A stretch of 60,000 bases of DNA from Nymphaea colorata (GCF_008831285.2 NC_045138.2:23905934-23965933); one strand, 5' to 3'. Positions 24,551-36,470 are shown, numbered from the stretch's first letter. A program made the numbers and translations. Notes: generated by a model from the sequence alone, not told the origin.

Positions 24551-24884
24551 TGTTGAAATGGGAGAGACATGGAGAACGAAGAATCGAAACACAAATTTTT
24601 ATGTGGTTCGGTTCATAGACCTACATCCACGAAGAACACCAGAGCAGCAGCCCCTTTTGATTTCCTCTTTATTTCTTTTTCTCTGTTTTTTCCTTTGCTT
24701 TACAAGTGCATATATAATGTATGATCAATATGAACGTTTGATGAACTTTACATACAGGGATGAAGAGTATTGCGGAAACTAACGAGAATGACAATAATCC
24801 TTCCAACGTTCACTAGGTTTCAAAAGGCAAGATTGAGAGGAGCCGTTGAGTGTGCTGCGCTGGCTGAAACTATTACTTTCAACA
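24551..24884 (-). repeat. 5' LTR of copia element 1
   Basis: 334 bp, starting TGTTGAAATGGG and ending TTTCAACA on the plus strand. It is almost identical to the LTR at 19325-19657 (about a dozen differences including one single-base indel). Confidence 0.95.
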
Positions 24885-25111
24885 CTATCAGACGTGATGA
24901 GATAGAGAGAGAACACCGAGAGAAGGAAAGAAGTGTGAAGGAAGCTTGCTCAACGCAATGAATGAAATGACTAAGAATCATTACTCTTGATTTGTGTGCA
25001 TATTTATACAATGTATACAGGAGCGTGGTGGAGCATATGCAAGCAGCTGGATACAGCTGGGAGCCAGCTATACTCCACGATGAGTCCGGTAGCTTCTTGA
25101 GTAGTCTAACA
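24885..25111 (-). repeat. Partial 3' LTR of copia element 2
   Basis: On the minus strand it starts TGTTAGACTACTC right after a purine tract (cttgaggaggag at 25112-25123). It contains a TATA-like tgtataaatatgc around 25007-25020, as in an LTR promoter. Its other end is cut off by the CTATC insertion point of copia element 1, so the remainder may lie left of 19325. No second copy (5' LTR) was found. Confidence 0.6.
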
Positions 25112-28100
25112 CTCCTCCTCAAGTTGGTTATCCTATATCGTATATGCCCAACTTGTTTGACTTGTTATTGAAACATCTTTGCTTAGAGCCTTCGTCAGGA
25201 CATCTGCAGTTTATTGTTTGCCGGTAATATGTTCTGTGTTAATCACCCCCGATTGAATTGTTTATCTGATGAAGTGCCAATTCACTTCAATGTGTTTCGT
25301 TTTTTCATGGAAGAATACAGGATTATTCCCAGTAGTATGTATTGCTACTTTGGTATCGCACATGAGCTTTATCGTTTTCTTTGGTTGAATTCTCATATCT
25401 TTCAGCAGATATTTGATTCCATAAGCTCACAAATAGCCAATGCCGTGAACCTAAACTTTGATTCTGCACTAGAACGTGTTACCAGGTTTTTGCTTTTTCA
25501 AGATACTAAGTTGTTCCCTAGAAAGCAACAATACTTTGAAGTGGACTTTCTATCATTAACATTGCCTGCTCAATCTGCGTCAGCAAAACCCACAATGTCT
25601 AGTTTACCATTTCGTTTCATTAGTATCCCTTTCGCTAGTGTTTTCTTCAAATACCTTAATACTTTGTGTGCTGCTTCCAGATGAGGATGCCTTGGATTGT
25701 GCATGAACTGATTTAGTTTGTTCACTGCAAAGGTTATATTTGGTCATGTGGCTCTTAGATATATCAGCCGTCCTATCAGCCGTTGATAGCTACCTTCATC
25801 TTTTAAAAGATCTCCTTCATCTTTCAGCAATTTTATGTTTTGCCTTTGCGCATGTCATTCCTGCACCTTTCAATAGATCCAATGTATATTTCTGTTGTCC
25901 GATAAACACTCCTTTCTTACAATGAGCTACCTCAATTCTTAGAAAATAGTGCAGGATTCCAAGATCTTTGATTTCAAAGTGTTTTTTTAGCACTCACTTT
26001 GTCCTATTGATGTGGTCAATGTTGTTCCTTGTTACTATTATATCATCCACATATATAGCAACTATTGTCCTTCTTTCATGACTTATACATGTAAAAAATT
26101 GAGTTGTCTGCCGCACTTATTTTGAATCCACCTTCTACTAGTTTTTTTGCTTAGCTTAGAGAACCATTCCGGAGCCAAGTGCTTCAGTCCATATAAAGAC
26201 TCTTTCAGTCTGCACACTAGTGGCACTTCAGACCGTGACTGTAATTGTAGACCTTGTGGCAAGTCCATATAAATTTCTTCATGTAAATCTACATGAAGAA
26301 ATGCATTCTTCACATTGAGTTGATATAGAGGTCACTGTTTTATTGCAACAACTGAAAATAATGTTCTAATGGAATTCATTTTAGCTACATGGACAAATGT
26401 TTCATGATAGTTCACTCCATGCACTTGTGTATAGCCTTTAGCCACTAGCCTCGCATTATACCTTTCTACTTCTCCTTTGTTGTTGTATTTAATTTTGTAG
26501 GTCCAACGACACCCAATTGGTTTCTTCCCTACAGGTAGTGTCACTAATTGCCACGTCTGGTTCTTCTCTAAGGCACGTAGTTCTTCATTCATTGCCCTAC
26601 ACCACTTTTTTTCAGATTTGGCTTCTTCATAGGTTCAGGGTTCTCTTTCTCAATATATCTTGAAGAGATACACCCTATAACTTTCTGTCAGTTCCTCACT
26701 GTGGAAGTAATCAGCTATAGAGTGAGTGGCTAGTTTCTGAGCATAATAAGTGTAAAATTCTTTCAGATGAACTAGTTGTTTGTTAATTTTCCCTGACCTG
26801 CTAGAGTAGACAGGTTGTATATTTTGCTTAGTTGCCATTGTTACATCTTTGGTCTTAAGATTGATTTTCTGCTTCATGCTGATCATTTCTTACCTTTGTT
26901 ACCTACCTCCCACTGTAGATTAGGTAGTCCTTCCTCTTCATCGATAATGGAGACTGGTCTTGTGATTTGCAACCACTTAATGAAGATGTTTGTGACTTGA
27001 TATGGATAGTATGGTTGTTCTTCTTTGAATTTGACATCCCTGGAATAATATACTTTTTATGTATTGTGTTCTAAGCATTTATACCCTTTTTGTCACAAAA
27101 TAACCCAAAAATAAGCATTTCACAGTTATGCACTCTAGTTTGTTCCTCATGTGTTCTTGCAGGTGCACAAAACATCTGCAACCAAACACTCTGAGTTGAT
27201 TTAATTTGATGGGTTTTTGAGTCACTATTTTTAATGGACATCTGTATTCTAGCCATCTACTAGCTGTCCTGTTTATTAGGTAGCAGGCACATGCTAAAGC
27301 TTCTGGTCAAAATTTGCCAAGAGCATTCATATGGGTCAACATAGACCTTACTACATTTAGTATATGTATGTTTTTTTCTCTCACATACCCCACATATTCT
27401 ATTGTAATATTTCTCTTCCTTTATGGAAGTCATCGAATTATGTGTTTACAAATTCTCTCCCATTGTAGAACGAAGGACTTTTATTTTCTTGTTAAATTGG
27501 CAGTCAACAAGTTGCACAAACAGCTTGAAGAAATGAATTACTTCACTTTTCTTATTTAGAAAGTACACCCAAGTATTTTTGGACTTGTCGTCCACAAGGA
27601 TCAGAAAGTATATGTAACATGTCCATGCCGCTACAGGTGCTGGACCTCACACGTGTCTGAGTGTACAATCTCAAAACATGATTCACTTAACTCTCAGAAT
27701 TAGAAAAAGGTAACCTTAACATCTTTGCTAGAATACATGCTTCACAACTATCTATGTTTATTTTCAACTTTGGAAACAAGGCCCTAAGAACCATATCTGA
27801 CGGATGTCCCACGAGACAGTGCCACAACTTGGCATCTTCTTTAAGAGTAGTTGCACTGAGTGCTGTCTTTGGGTTGAACTTTATTGTCTAAGCCCTTTAT
27901 CTTTCATCCCTTCACCAATCATCTTCAGGTTGTTGTGGTCCAGTAAGATCACTATCTTTTTATTAAACACGAATAACAGTTTAGTTCACTGGTCAGTTTA
28001 TTGATTGAAATCAGGCCCATGGTAAATTTTGGAACATATAACACGTTATCTAGTGAATAGTCATCAATAATGAACAGCTTTTAATGACCCTTAACAGGTA

Positions 28101-28770
28101 TAGATGAACCATCAACAATTAAAACAGGTAGTTTCTCACAGAAGTAAACATCAGATGATCGACTTATATCTCTAGTCATACGATCTGTAGCTCCACTATC
28201 AAGTATCCATTTGTACGAATTTAATTCTGCCAGGAAGGTTTTAGGATTACCTCTTTGAGTGCCTCTTTCAGTGCCTGGTCCAGCAGTCATTACTATGTTA
28301 GGTTTGGCGACTTGTTTCATCTATTTTGTGAGCTCAGCTACACTGTCGTCTCTCTGCTTTGAGAATCTTGGACCTCTGCCTTTAGATGGATGTCCATGGA
28401 GGTTCCAGCACCTCTCCTTCATGTGTCCCACCTTTTTGCAGTAGGTACATTTTAACAGTGGTTGGCCTTTGATTTTGTCGCCTGCATCCACACTGTTCGA
28501 TATGTTGCACTCCCTTAGCTCAGACTTGAATGACATTCGTTCTTGAGGAATCGTAGTTTCCTGCTTAAGATTTTCTCCTTCCTTTGTCACCTTTTGTCGC
28601 GTCTCTTCTCTCTGGATAATGGAACATACACTGTTGAACACACGCCTAGGTCAGGATTTAGTTCTCGATAATAAGATAGGATTCAGTTCAAACAAAGTTG
28701 TACCCAAGTTCAGATCTAGTTAGAGCGCACGTCTGCATGATGATTGGTAGTGGATGGAAAAACTTACCAT
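25112..28770 (-). pseudogene. Copia element 2: decayed polyprotein without 5' LTR
   Basis: All copia domains can be followed on the minus strand but with many stops and frameshifts. RNase H with FADADWAGNVNDRKS lies at about 25120-25700. RT (YVDDIIV region and GCRWTYKIKYNNKGEVERYN) is at about 25930-26600, with a TGA in place of Trp in the AIKQ-W-PLYQL segment. The integrase core and RVFGCRCFVHL are at about 27080-27620. The protease WILDSGATDRMTRD is at 28081-28320, the zinc knuckle CTYCKKVGHMKERC at about 28410-28460, and gag remnants run to about 28720. The 5' LTR and gag start are missing. It is older than element 1 and not the same subfamily by sequence. Confidence 0.88.
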
Positions 28771-29472
28771 TAATCTCAAAATCACCACTCATCTCCTTGA
28801 ATACCTATTCATGTTGGGCAGAGACCACCCATACTCATTTTTTTCAGTTATATTTCTTGCCATGGTTTTAAAATCTATTTAAAATATTCTATGTGATCAT
28901 GTTTTGATATGCCAATCCTATAACACTTTTCTTTTCAAAAGGATATGTGTGCATCTTAGAACAGACATTTATTTCCCTTGACTAGTATCACATGCTTTTG
29001 GTACATTGGGCCATTGCTGTTGAATCTAGGATCATAATACCGAATTAGCATCTTGTGACCTCTTTGAACATGATCAGTGAAAATCTGCACAGCTAGTATG
29101 TTCTTCTCCTCAAATATGGTTATTTAATAGTTTGCCCAAATTTAGTAATGGGTTCTTTTTCCTTTTCATATCTAATGCGAAAATTTTAATTTTTTTACAC
29201 CCTTGGTATTTTAGCTGTTTGGAAATGTTTATCATGCCACAGCAAGTACAGTTTCGGTTGTCAATATAGAGAATGCCCAAGTGATCCGTCTGTCTTTTAG
29301 TCATTGTGCGGCTACTGCTGAGGCCAGCATGAACGACAATTTTGAAGCGTTTGCACACATCAATGAAAAAGTTTTGGCACAAACAATTATAAAAAAACTT
29401 CGTGGTAATTTTTATGATTGTAAATAATTTGTCAATTTTAATTTTTTTGTGTTTTGAATTAGTGGCTTATCC

Positions 29473-29498
29473 ATCTCTCTCTCTCTCTCTCTTTTTCT

Positions 29499-29542
<44 letters not shown>
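29473..29542. repeat. Compound (CT)n(AC)n(AT)n microsatellite
   Basis: Three dinucleotide tracts in a row, separated by a short tttttcta spacer after the first. Confidence 0.95.
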
Positions 29543-30623
29543 GCGCACATTTTCCATTAACTTTGCAATTTAGGTTAACTAACGGTTTCTCAACTACCAA
29601 TCATCTAAAGTCATTTTTTAGAGGCACATTGAAAACCCATTTTAGGTCATTCAAACAAAAACCGGGTTTTTTAAAGTGAAAGCTTGGTTTTCATTATATT
29701 ATTCAGACACTAAAACCAAGTTTTCAAAACTCATTAAAAAAATGATTTTCACAAACTAGGTTTTGGCAAAAATCAGTTTTTGAAGAAGTTCATCCAAACA
29801 CCACCTTATGCTCTTACCGTTATGTTAAAAGCTTTCATCCTTATAAATGCAGGTCATTGATATGGTCTCTTTAATTATACAGATTGTTCTTAACCTTCTC
29901 TAACATGGAATTCGTTATTCTACTTCCTTCATCACTTGTTTATGAATTGATGGTACAGTCCCATGTCATTTGAATGACATTTCTGTTAGATGGCCACGGT
30001 TCAAAGAAATGGGTTTATGAACAAACAGAAATTTCAGGTTTGTTTCATAACAAAAGTTGCACAAGTTGGAAATTTTATTGCAGTGGTGGTTCTTAATTGC
30101 ATGCAATTCATGGTCCTGCTATGAATAACAGACCTGTGCCCCACATATATAAGTAATACTAGACAGATTTAGGGTTGCCAAAGTCTTATATGCAACAATA
30201 TAAGTAGTCTTAAAATCATAATCACTGGAGTTGCTTTAGTCAACTTTTTACAACCTAAAGGTCACGTAAATGAAAAACAGAAAATGAAGCAATGGTTATA
30301 TTCAGTTAATGAATTGAGAATGAACATCTACCATTCCGTTCATTTGCCTCAGTTCCCAACCTAACTCCTACTAGTATATGATGGATCTTTCGGCTCTCTC
30401 TCTAAATTCCCAATCAGCACAGGGATGACACCCATCGCTATCGCCGGTGAATAGCCATGCATCATGTAACCTAGGAAGAAGAATAAAAAGGAGGAGGACA
30501 TAGGGAACACTAGACATGGAGAGAGAGAGAGATCCACAACTCAGCATGCAGGGTGGATACCGTTGCTGAACAACCCTGTATCGACTTAAAAAGAAGAAGA
30601 AAAGGAAATAAAGGGTACGCCAA

Positions 30624-30625
<2 letters not shown>

Positions 30626-30667
<42 letters not shown>
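30626..30667. repeat. (GA)n microsatellite
   Basis: About 42 bases of GA. A (GA) tract of this size is also found at 54572-54611. Confidence 0.95.
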
Positions 30668-30670
<3 letters not shown>

Positions 30671-30699
30671 CAACTTAGTGGTGCTGGGGATGAGCCAGG

Positions 30700-31020
30700 G
30701 AGGATTAGGCCTGTACAGGAGCCGAGTGGAGCTTGAGTTGAGCTAGCTCGAGCTCGAACTCAACTTGTTTGACTTGTTTATGTATAAAAGCATGTCTCTT
30801 TTTTCCAATGAGTTTAACTCGTTAACTTGTTTAGTTGCTACTTTTGTAACTATTTTCTCATTGTAATTCAACATTTAGTCGAGTCGAGTCGAGTTCTTAC
30901 AACTCGAATTCAACTTGTTTAACATTTCAAACATACAATTGAACTCAAGCTTGACTCATTTACAAATGAGTCAAGTTTAGACGAGCAAGTTTAAGTCGAG
31001 CTCGAATTGGCTTGGCTGTG
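30700..31020 (+). repeat. AACTCG/GAGCTCGA-rich dispersed repeat, copy 1
   Basis: Begins near ggcctgtacaggagccgag and is filled with gagctcgaactcaac, ttaactcgttaacttg and gtcgagtcgagt words. It matches 36640-37015 in the same orientation over its whole length. No terminal repeats or coding. A plant dispersed repeat of unassigned class. Confidence 0.75.
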
Positions 31021-31266
31021 TAGCCGTGGGGAGGGGAAAGAGTGGTACCTATAGTTGCAGTGGAGAGGAGGACGAGACATATCCGTGGTTGGGAGGAGGT
31101 GAGCGGCCGAAGCTTCTTGTATGCATAGGCCTGTCCAGGAAAGCTTTGGGATTCAACAATGAATTCAAGATCAGCAGCCAACAAATTGACTTAATCAAGA
31201 ATGCCCCAATGGTGAAGGTGAAAATGATTGTTTGAGTCCGTATATTCAACATTTAGTCGAGTTTGT

Positions 31267-31506
31267 TTCATTATTTCATACCACTGTCATTATCTTAGAA
31301 GCTGTAAGGCCAGTTTCGTTATCTCATATCCTTGGTGTTATCTCATACATTATAAGATCCACTTCATTATCTTATACCCTCGTCATTATCCCTGATGCTA
31401 TAGAACCCATTTCATTATCTCATACTTTTGTCATTATCTTTGACGTTGTAGGACCCTGTTCATTATTTTGTATCGATGTTGTTATCTCAAACATTATATG
31501 ACACGT
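31267..31506. repeat. Minisatellite, about 5 x 48 bp
   Basis: The word ttcattatc or a variant starts at 31267, 31315, 31363, 31411 and 31459, a regular 48-bp period. Related but less regular units continue to about 31590. Because 48 is a multiple of three, one frame stays open through the array with a 16-residue repeat; this is not evidence of a gene. Confidence 0.9.
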
Positions 31507-31943
31507 TATTTGGTCCTGCCCCTTTCATTATCTAAGATGCTATAAGACATGTTATTTGATCCTGCTTGTTTTATTATCTGAGATGCTATATAACGCATGT
31601 TAAAAATGTTCATTGTGCCTGTGCAATGTTAGGAGATAGAAGTAAATATGAACATTGTACATTGTCTGTCACAAAAGCTTAATATTAACAGTTCATATAT
31701 TGGTAGTAGGGTCCACCTCTCCTATGTTCGCTCCTTGTGTGCACAGGGTGGTGCACAGAACTTGCTCTCATGAGCAGCTAAACAAGGAGAAAAATGAATG
31801 CCCTAATGTTTGTTTTCTTGTGCACGGAGAAATGTTGAACCCCTAAAAAGCAAATATCTGTACTCTCGCTCTCGAGAGCGCGGATTTTTAATTCTCCATG
31901 TATGATGAGCTGTAGATAGCTTTTGAAAACACATGCAAAAGTC

Positions 31944-32684
31944 TATGCCTGGACACCGGGCCGGGCCGCTGCTGGGTACTCGGCCTGACTTGGGCATGGA
32001 CCCGGGCCTTGAAAATTTGCTTATCGGGCCTGGCCCGGCCCGGTAACTAACGGTTTGGGCTCGGGCCCACGATTGTGATCGTCGGGGGCCCGGGAAGCCC
32101 AACAATAATTTTTTTTTTTTGAAAATAAACTTATGTTAGGATTTTTCGTTGTTCTTCATTCACGACTACTTCACATTGCCTTTGAACTCTCTGCCTCTCG
32201 TCCTCGTTTCTTTGTTGTTCTTCCTTTCTTAATCCATCACCTTCCTCACCATCGCTGCTATTTTCTCCGTGCCCACCATGTTCATATCATCTTGCTGTTG
32301 CAACTTTGATCTACCGCAATGGGGAAAGTGAGGAAGGGCAGGTCGGCAGATATGCCCTCGGTGGTGGAGTTCCGGCCGCAATGGGTGAAGAAGCCGCCAA
32401 TGGAGGGATGAGAGAGGACATTCATCTGCCCGCACCAGGGCACCACCAGGCCCTTGCCGGCAAAATCCTACTTTGCCAGCCAGTCCTGCTCGCACACGAT
32501 CCATAGAAAGGGGCACCCGCTTGCTCGGAGGCCCTTCTCAAGGGGAGAGAGGGACCAGGTGTGGCCCGACCCAAAAAAGCCCGGCCCAGCCCGTTAATAA
32601 TCAGGCCAGGCCGGGCCTCGAGCATAAATCAAAGCCCGAGGCCCAATATTGCATGAGCCCGGCCCAGCGCGATGCCCAGCCCTA
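31944..32684. mobile_element. hAT-like non-autonomous element carrying a captured UGT fragment
   Basis: Two GC-rich segments (31944-32110 and 32555-32684) face each other around a gene fragment. The outer ends are inverted: left tatgcctggacaccgggc, right (reverse complement) tagggctgggcatcgcgc. Starts of the form TAGGGnTGGGCA are typical of plant hAT inverted repeats. This suggests a Pack-type element that has taken up host exon sequence. An 8-bp target duplication was not found at these boundaries, so the ends or the class may be wrong. Confidence 0.5.
32229..32512 (-). pseudogene. UDP-glycosyltransferase fragment (PSPG box)
   Basis: On the minus strand, from 32512, one frame reads FLWIVCEQDWLAK, a stop, then GKGLVVPWCGQMNVLSHPS. 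It goes on with GGFFTHCGRNSTTEG and LPFLTFPIAVDQ. This is the sugar-nucleotide binding PSPG motif of plant family-1 UGTs (WCxQ...HPSxGGFxTHCGWNS...E...P...P...DQ). After a stop at 32282 the family C-terminal helix VGTEKIAAMVRKVMD appears in another frame. The conserved Trp of HCGWNS is Arg here (TGG to CGG). The TAG, the frame change and the missing N-terminal half make it a dead fragment. Its high GC content resembles the kinase gene, unlike neighbouring DNA. The closest subfamily looks like UGT87 from memory, which is uncertain. Confidence 0.8.
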
Positions 32685-32699
32685 TACACATTTAATACC

Positions 32700-33819
32700 G
32701 AGCGTTAGTAGGATGGAACAAAAGTTTCACCATCCATGCATATTGACATGGTGTGTGGATACTTGGAATTTTTGTTCCTAGAATGTTAATAGCATATTTG
32801 AATGAGATGGTAGTAAAATTCCACGACTTTGCTCTTCACTGTTGGCTGACCTAAAGACCCCATCTTTGCAAACGGTTCTATGAACGATCTCCTACCAATA
32901 CTTTTTTTTTTTGTGAACAGTACCATTTTTTTTTTCTTTCTCCTTTAGAAAAACTAGTTTAGCAGCTGGGACCTACGAATTATATGCAATGCTTAACCAT
33001 TAAATGGCTGGACTTGGGATTTTCTTGAGGCTTGTAAGTGAATTTCCCCTTTTGCAACTGAAGGTGGTCATTTTTTTCGTCTAGAAGAATGAAACGTGCT
33101 TGTATTTAAGACCCACAAAAAGTTGTTTCATAACGGACTAAGAACAAAATTTTGTGAGTTGTTCCTTGTTATTTTCTCGTGCATTCGTGAAAAGATTTTC
33201 ATGAAGCAATAGTGCATGTTTTCTATTCGGTGGTAGAAGATGCAGCAAATCGAGGGACGGAACGCAGAATTATGGGAAGTGAATGCTTAAGCTTTGCTGG
33301 TGCAGGTTTGTTGGATGCTGACAGTCTGAGACCAAATGTTCTCGGATGCTTATTGATTTTATTATTATTATTATTATGATTAATTATTATTATTATTGAA
33401 CTCCTCTAACAGACAAAGCTTCGCTCCTCAAAAGTAGCTTTCTTTCCATGTAATATTTATGTTGCAGAAAAGTGACCAATAAGATGAGAAGCAAGGGTGG
33501 AGTAATAATTTTTTTTTTTCATTGAGCATTAAATCATTAAATATATATGGTTAACAAATTTTCAATTGACTATTGAATAACAATTTGAACCCAAGTTTCT
33601 TTGAATCAAGGTTTCATAAAGCAGGCTTCATGGAGACACTCAGATGGAGATCCCACCTACCTTTACCCTTGATGATGATGAGATGCCGTGGCGTTGAGAA
33701 GACTCCCTCTATAAGACAACACAAACTAAACAGATCATATTAATCAGACAACCTACTATGATACTATCGTCTACATCTATAGTCACTGACTACGCTTTTA
33801 GGCACACACACACACACAT

Positions 33820-33855
<36 letters not shown>

Positions 33856-34079
33856 GGCTAAGGGGACACTGAGTGACCCTCCCTCGTATTTTAAAAAAAA
33901 TCAAAGTTAATCAAAGTTTTATATTTAAAATTTTTTGTTTAACTTACATAAAAATTTCAAAAAATATATTTTGTCTTCTGTTAAAATTTTGAAACATAGT
34001 TCGGGCCCAGCAACTAAAAATTCCTGACCTTGGATGACATAAAGGTGCACTGAAAATGCACTGCAGTTTGTTGAGGTTT
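32700..34079. other. Intergenic DNA without recognised genes
   Basis: Contains a short (TTA)n tract near 33360-33400, the AC/GA microsatellite at 33802-33853, and an AT-rich repeat fragment around 33870-34025 related to those at 16850-17040 and 58725-58895. Confidence 0.5.
33802..33853. repeat. Compound (AC)n(GA)n microsatellite
   Basis: About 17 bases of AC, then 30 bases of GA. Confidence 0.95.
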
Positions 34080-34265
34080 CAGCTCCTGGTAAGGAGGATA
34101 GGGTCTGCATCCGATCTGATCCGTATCCAATCAGATATTTATGTATAGTGGATCCAAATCTGATTCCGATCGAATGCCATTTATTAAATCTGAATCCGAT
34201 CCGGATATTAATTTTTTTTCCATATCCGATTCTTTCGGATCGGATATCTGCTTCAAATTAGATAA
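34080..34265. repeat. 'Atccgatccg' repeat fragment
   Basis: Filled with atccgatctgatccg, aatctgaatccgatcc and cggatcggatatc words, related to 17095-17701. It abuts the left edge of the paralogous block at 34288. Confidence 0.55.
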
Positions 34266-34287
34266 ATGGACCTCCCTAAAGACAAAT

Positions 34288-35110
34288 GATGGCGTGGCAT
34301 GGCCGTGACGCATGCAGTCCCCTTTCCAACACACCTGGATCCAATTTCCTGTATCATTTTTTAACTAAATTATTGCAACGCGGAACTCGAAATTAATGGC
34401 CTGAAGTTTCCTCTCTGTGTTTGTTCACCATGTAAAGCTGTGCTCGCGGGAAACTTAAATAAAGAAGAAAAGAAAAAGATCACAGTTCAGTTAAGTGAGA
34501 AATCTTTCTAAGTTTGATAAAATTTGGATCGGAAATATTATTAATATGTTGTCAAGTATGGGGAGAGTAAAAAAGAAAGTACTTTTGAGTAAGTGGATCC
34601 CGTCTGATGACGACTGAACCTTCTAAATTGGCGTACCAAAATGTTATACATATATAGATATACTAGATGATGGCTGCCCCACTCACCAATATAATTATAG
34701 TGCATGTATAACAATTTTTCTTACCTATGCACCAAGGTGGCAGACAAGACAATACAGGCCACGAAGGTTTAAAAAGGGGTTAGAGGCACCAAATTCATTG
34801 TTGGGAATCATGCTTAAAAGATGTATAAGAAAGCACCTAAAAGTGAAAGGAATATATAAAAGATATATAGAGCCTTTTTAAATGGAATTATGATGAACAT
34901 GGCGACGATGCCCCCTGGTTCCCGAGATATAGATAGTGGCAGGAATATGATACGCTGCCATGTTCGTTTGCTTTTTTATTCGCTAGCAGTACTTAGCAAT
35001 ATTCAATTAGTCTTTATTTGAGATCAATAATGGCGAAACTTGAGTTTAGACACTAAGAACGTGAGCATCCCAAGACTGCCTATCAGTAAAATACCTGTTT
35101 ATATATATAC

Positions 35111-35145
<35 letters not shown>

Positions 35146-35460
35146 TGGATCGAACTTCAGATTCTGTTCGAAATTTTAACGTGAAAGAAATAGAAAAGCA
35201 CATCAGAATTTTTATAGGCAGTTCGGTGTCTGTATGACTTAATAGGAAACCCCTAACTCTGTCCGAGTATTAGTTCGACGTATCAGTATGCATGTGAACT
35301 TAATTTTTCTTACGAAATCCGATTTCTTGACATGTTGGATCTCGCTTCTGTTCACTCTCTAAAATATTACGGTTCTAATAGACTTAGTTATGTTAGTAAG
35401 CGGAGTCTCTTAGAATTGATAGAGAATTTGATGATCAGGTACTTGCCGGATGCACCACGG
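34288..35460 (+). repeat. Paralogous flank block A (kinase-downstream sequence without a kinase)
   Basis: This block aligns by eye with the downstream flank of the intact kinase (44110-44258 and 44878-45460) in the same orientation. It also aligns with the downstream flank of the kinase pseudogene (50780-52260) in inverted orientation. Shared words include gtacttttgagt, ggcagacaagacaatacag, attcattgttgggaatcat and aatatataaaaga. The part at 35150-35460 matches only the pseudogene side (ccgatttcttgacatgt). No kinase coding is present to its left. It shares more with the pseudogene copy than with the intact-gene copy. Confidence 0.8.
35099..35145. repeat. (TA)n(GA)n microsatellite
   Basis: TA with a single C interruption, then GA, lying between two paralogous segments. 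Confidence 0.93.
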
Positions 35461-36189
35461 CCCGTTTGTTATCATTTTATGAATGAACTGAGTTGGTGAA
35501 CTAAAATGAAAGGGGATCCACGTTTGGATCCAAATAATATATCACCGTTTGAAACTGCTATCCAAGCCGATCCACGTTCGGATCCAAATACCCTCTCAGA
35601 TTCCCATATATATCAGGAAGACGAATAAATAGTAAACTATTGAAATTGGAGGACTTTCGGGGTCATTTGGCATGCACTAGAGACACTATGTGAATGTTAC
35701 AGTTCTAGTATTTCATGAATCTGTTTCAATATGTTTCAATCTCTACTACCAAACAACATCCTCATAAGGGTCGGATATAGATCTAAATTTGATAGGTTCA
35801 AGTCAAGAGACAAGGCCATGAGCTAGCTTGAAACATTTGGTAGAGCAAAAAAATTTTGATAGAGGGACACTGATTTAAATTAAAAACCTTCAGTCTTTCA
35901 AGTACATAATAGAACGATTGAAAATGGACTAATATGAACAAATAATAGAAGGTTGGATGCAATTAAATGTGCAAATAAATAAAATATCATGAGGCCGTGT
36001 TGGCAACTGCCCACACAAATGTTGCTGCTCCCTGTTCTACTCCTCCCACACCACATTTTGTGCAAAAGGTGACGATTTTTAGACCTTTTCTTATAAGAAG
36101 TGTTCTTACTTGAAAAGAACCTTTTTTAAAAAAAAAAAATTTCTTAAAGAGTATTTTGAATAACTTCATGCACGCCAAATCTTCTATAT

Positions 36190-36470
36190 GCAGCAAATAT
36201 AATATTATAAAAGAATGAATTAGGCGGCGGCATGTTAGAGTACATGCGCACCACCGCTCCTGACTCCATCAAGTCAGGTAGAAAAACACCTAAGCACGTT
36301 GGGGGCACTCTTCTTTTGAAAAAGAGAATACACATGATTCCCATCTTCCATTCACATGACTTCTTCTCCACAGATGCTTCCCATTGATTCTTCAAATCAT
36401 TGAAAGCAAGCAGGAGAAACTCCTTTTCAATTTCACCAATTAAAGTTTAGGGCCTTTCAAGGGTTAGCAT
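36190..36470 (+). repeat. Paralogous segment shared with 54180-54590
   Basis: Both segments read gagttaggcggsgg-type sequence, then catgcgca.caccacc, then a tcccatcttccat word, then tttagggccttt, in the same order and orientation. At 54180 the segment is the upstream flank of the kinase pseudogene. Here it follows block A. Confidence 0.6.

Larger units (their letters stand above)
19325..24884 (-). mobile_element. Ty1/copia LTR retrotransposon, nearly complete (5,560 bp)
   Basis: All structural parts are visible: two LTRs of 333 and 334 bp, a 5-bp target duplication CTATC at 19320-19324 and 24885-24889, a primer-binding site next to the 5' LTR, a polypurine tract next to the 3' LTR, and a gag-protease-integrase-RT-RNase H polyprotein. 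That domain order defines the copia superfamily. The coding frame is broken by two stops and one frameshift, so this copy is non-autonomous. The LTRs differ at roughly a dozen positions by eye, mostly C/T and G/A changes, so it is not a very recent insertion. It sits beside or within the 3' LTR of a second, older copia element. Confidence 0.95.
28771..30690. other. AT-rich intergenic DNA, no gene recognised
   Basis: Contains the compound microsatellite at 29473-29542. A segment at about 29610-29800 carries gttttcaaaactcattaa and tccaaacaccacctta words, of the kind found in small hAT-like MITEs. No supported frames. Confidence 0.5.

Noticed and set aside
25214-25684. 156-codon plus-strand frame
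   Set aside because: Antisense to the decayed RNase H of copia element 2, which is readable on the minus strand.
32306-32781. Plus-strand frames over the UGT fragment
   Set aside because: The minus strand carries the recognisable PSPG motif; the plus-strand frames are shadows.
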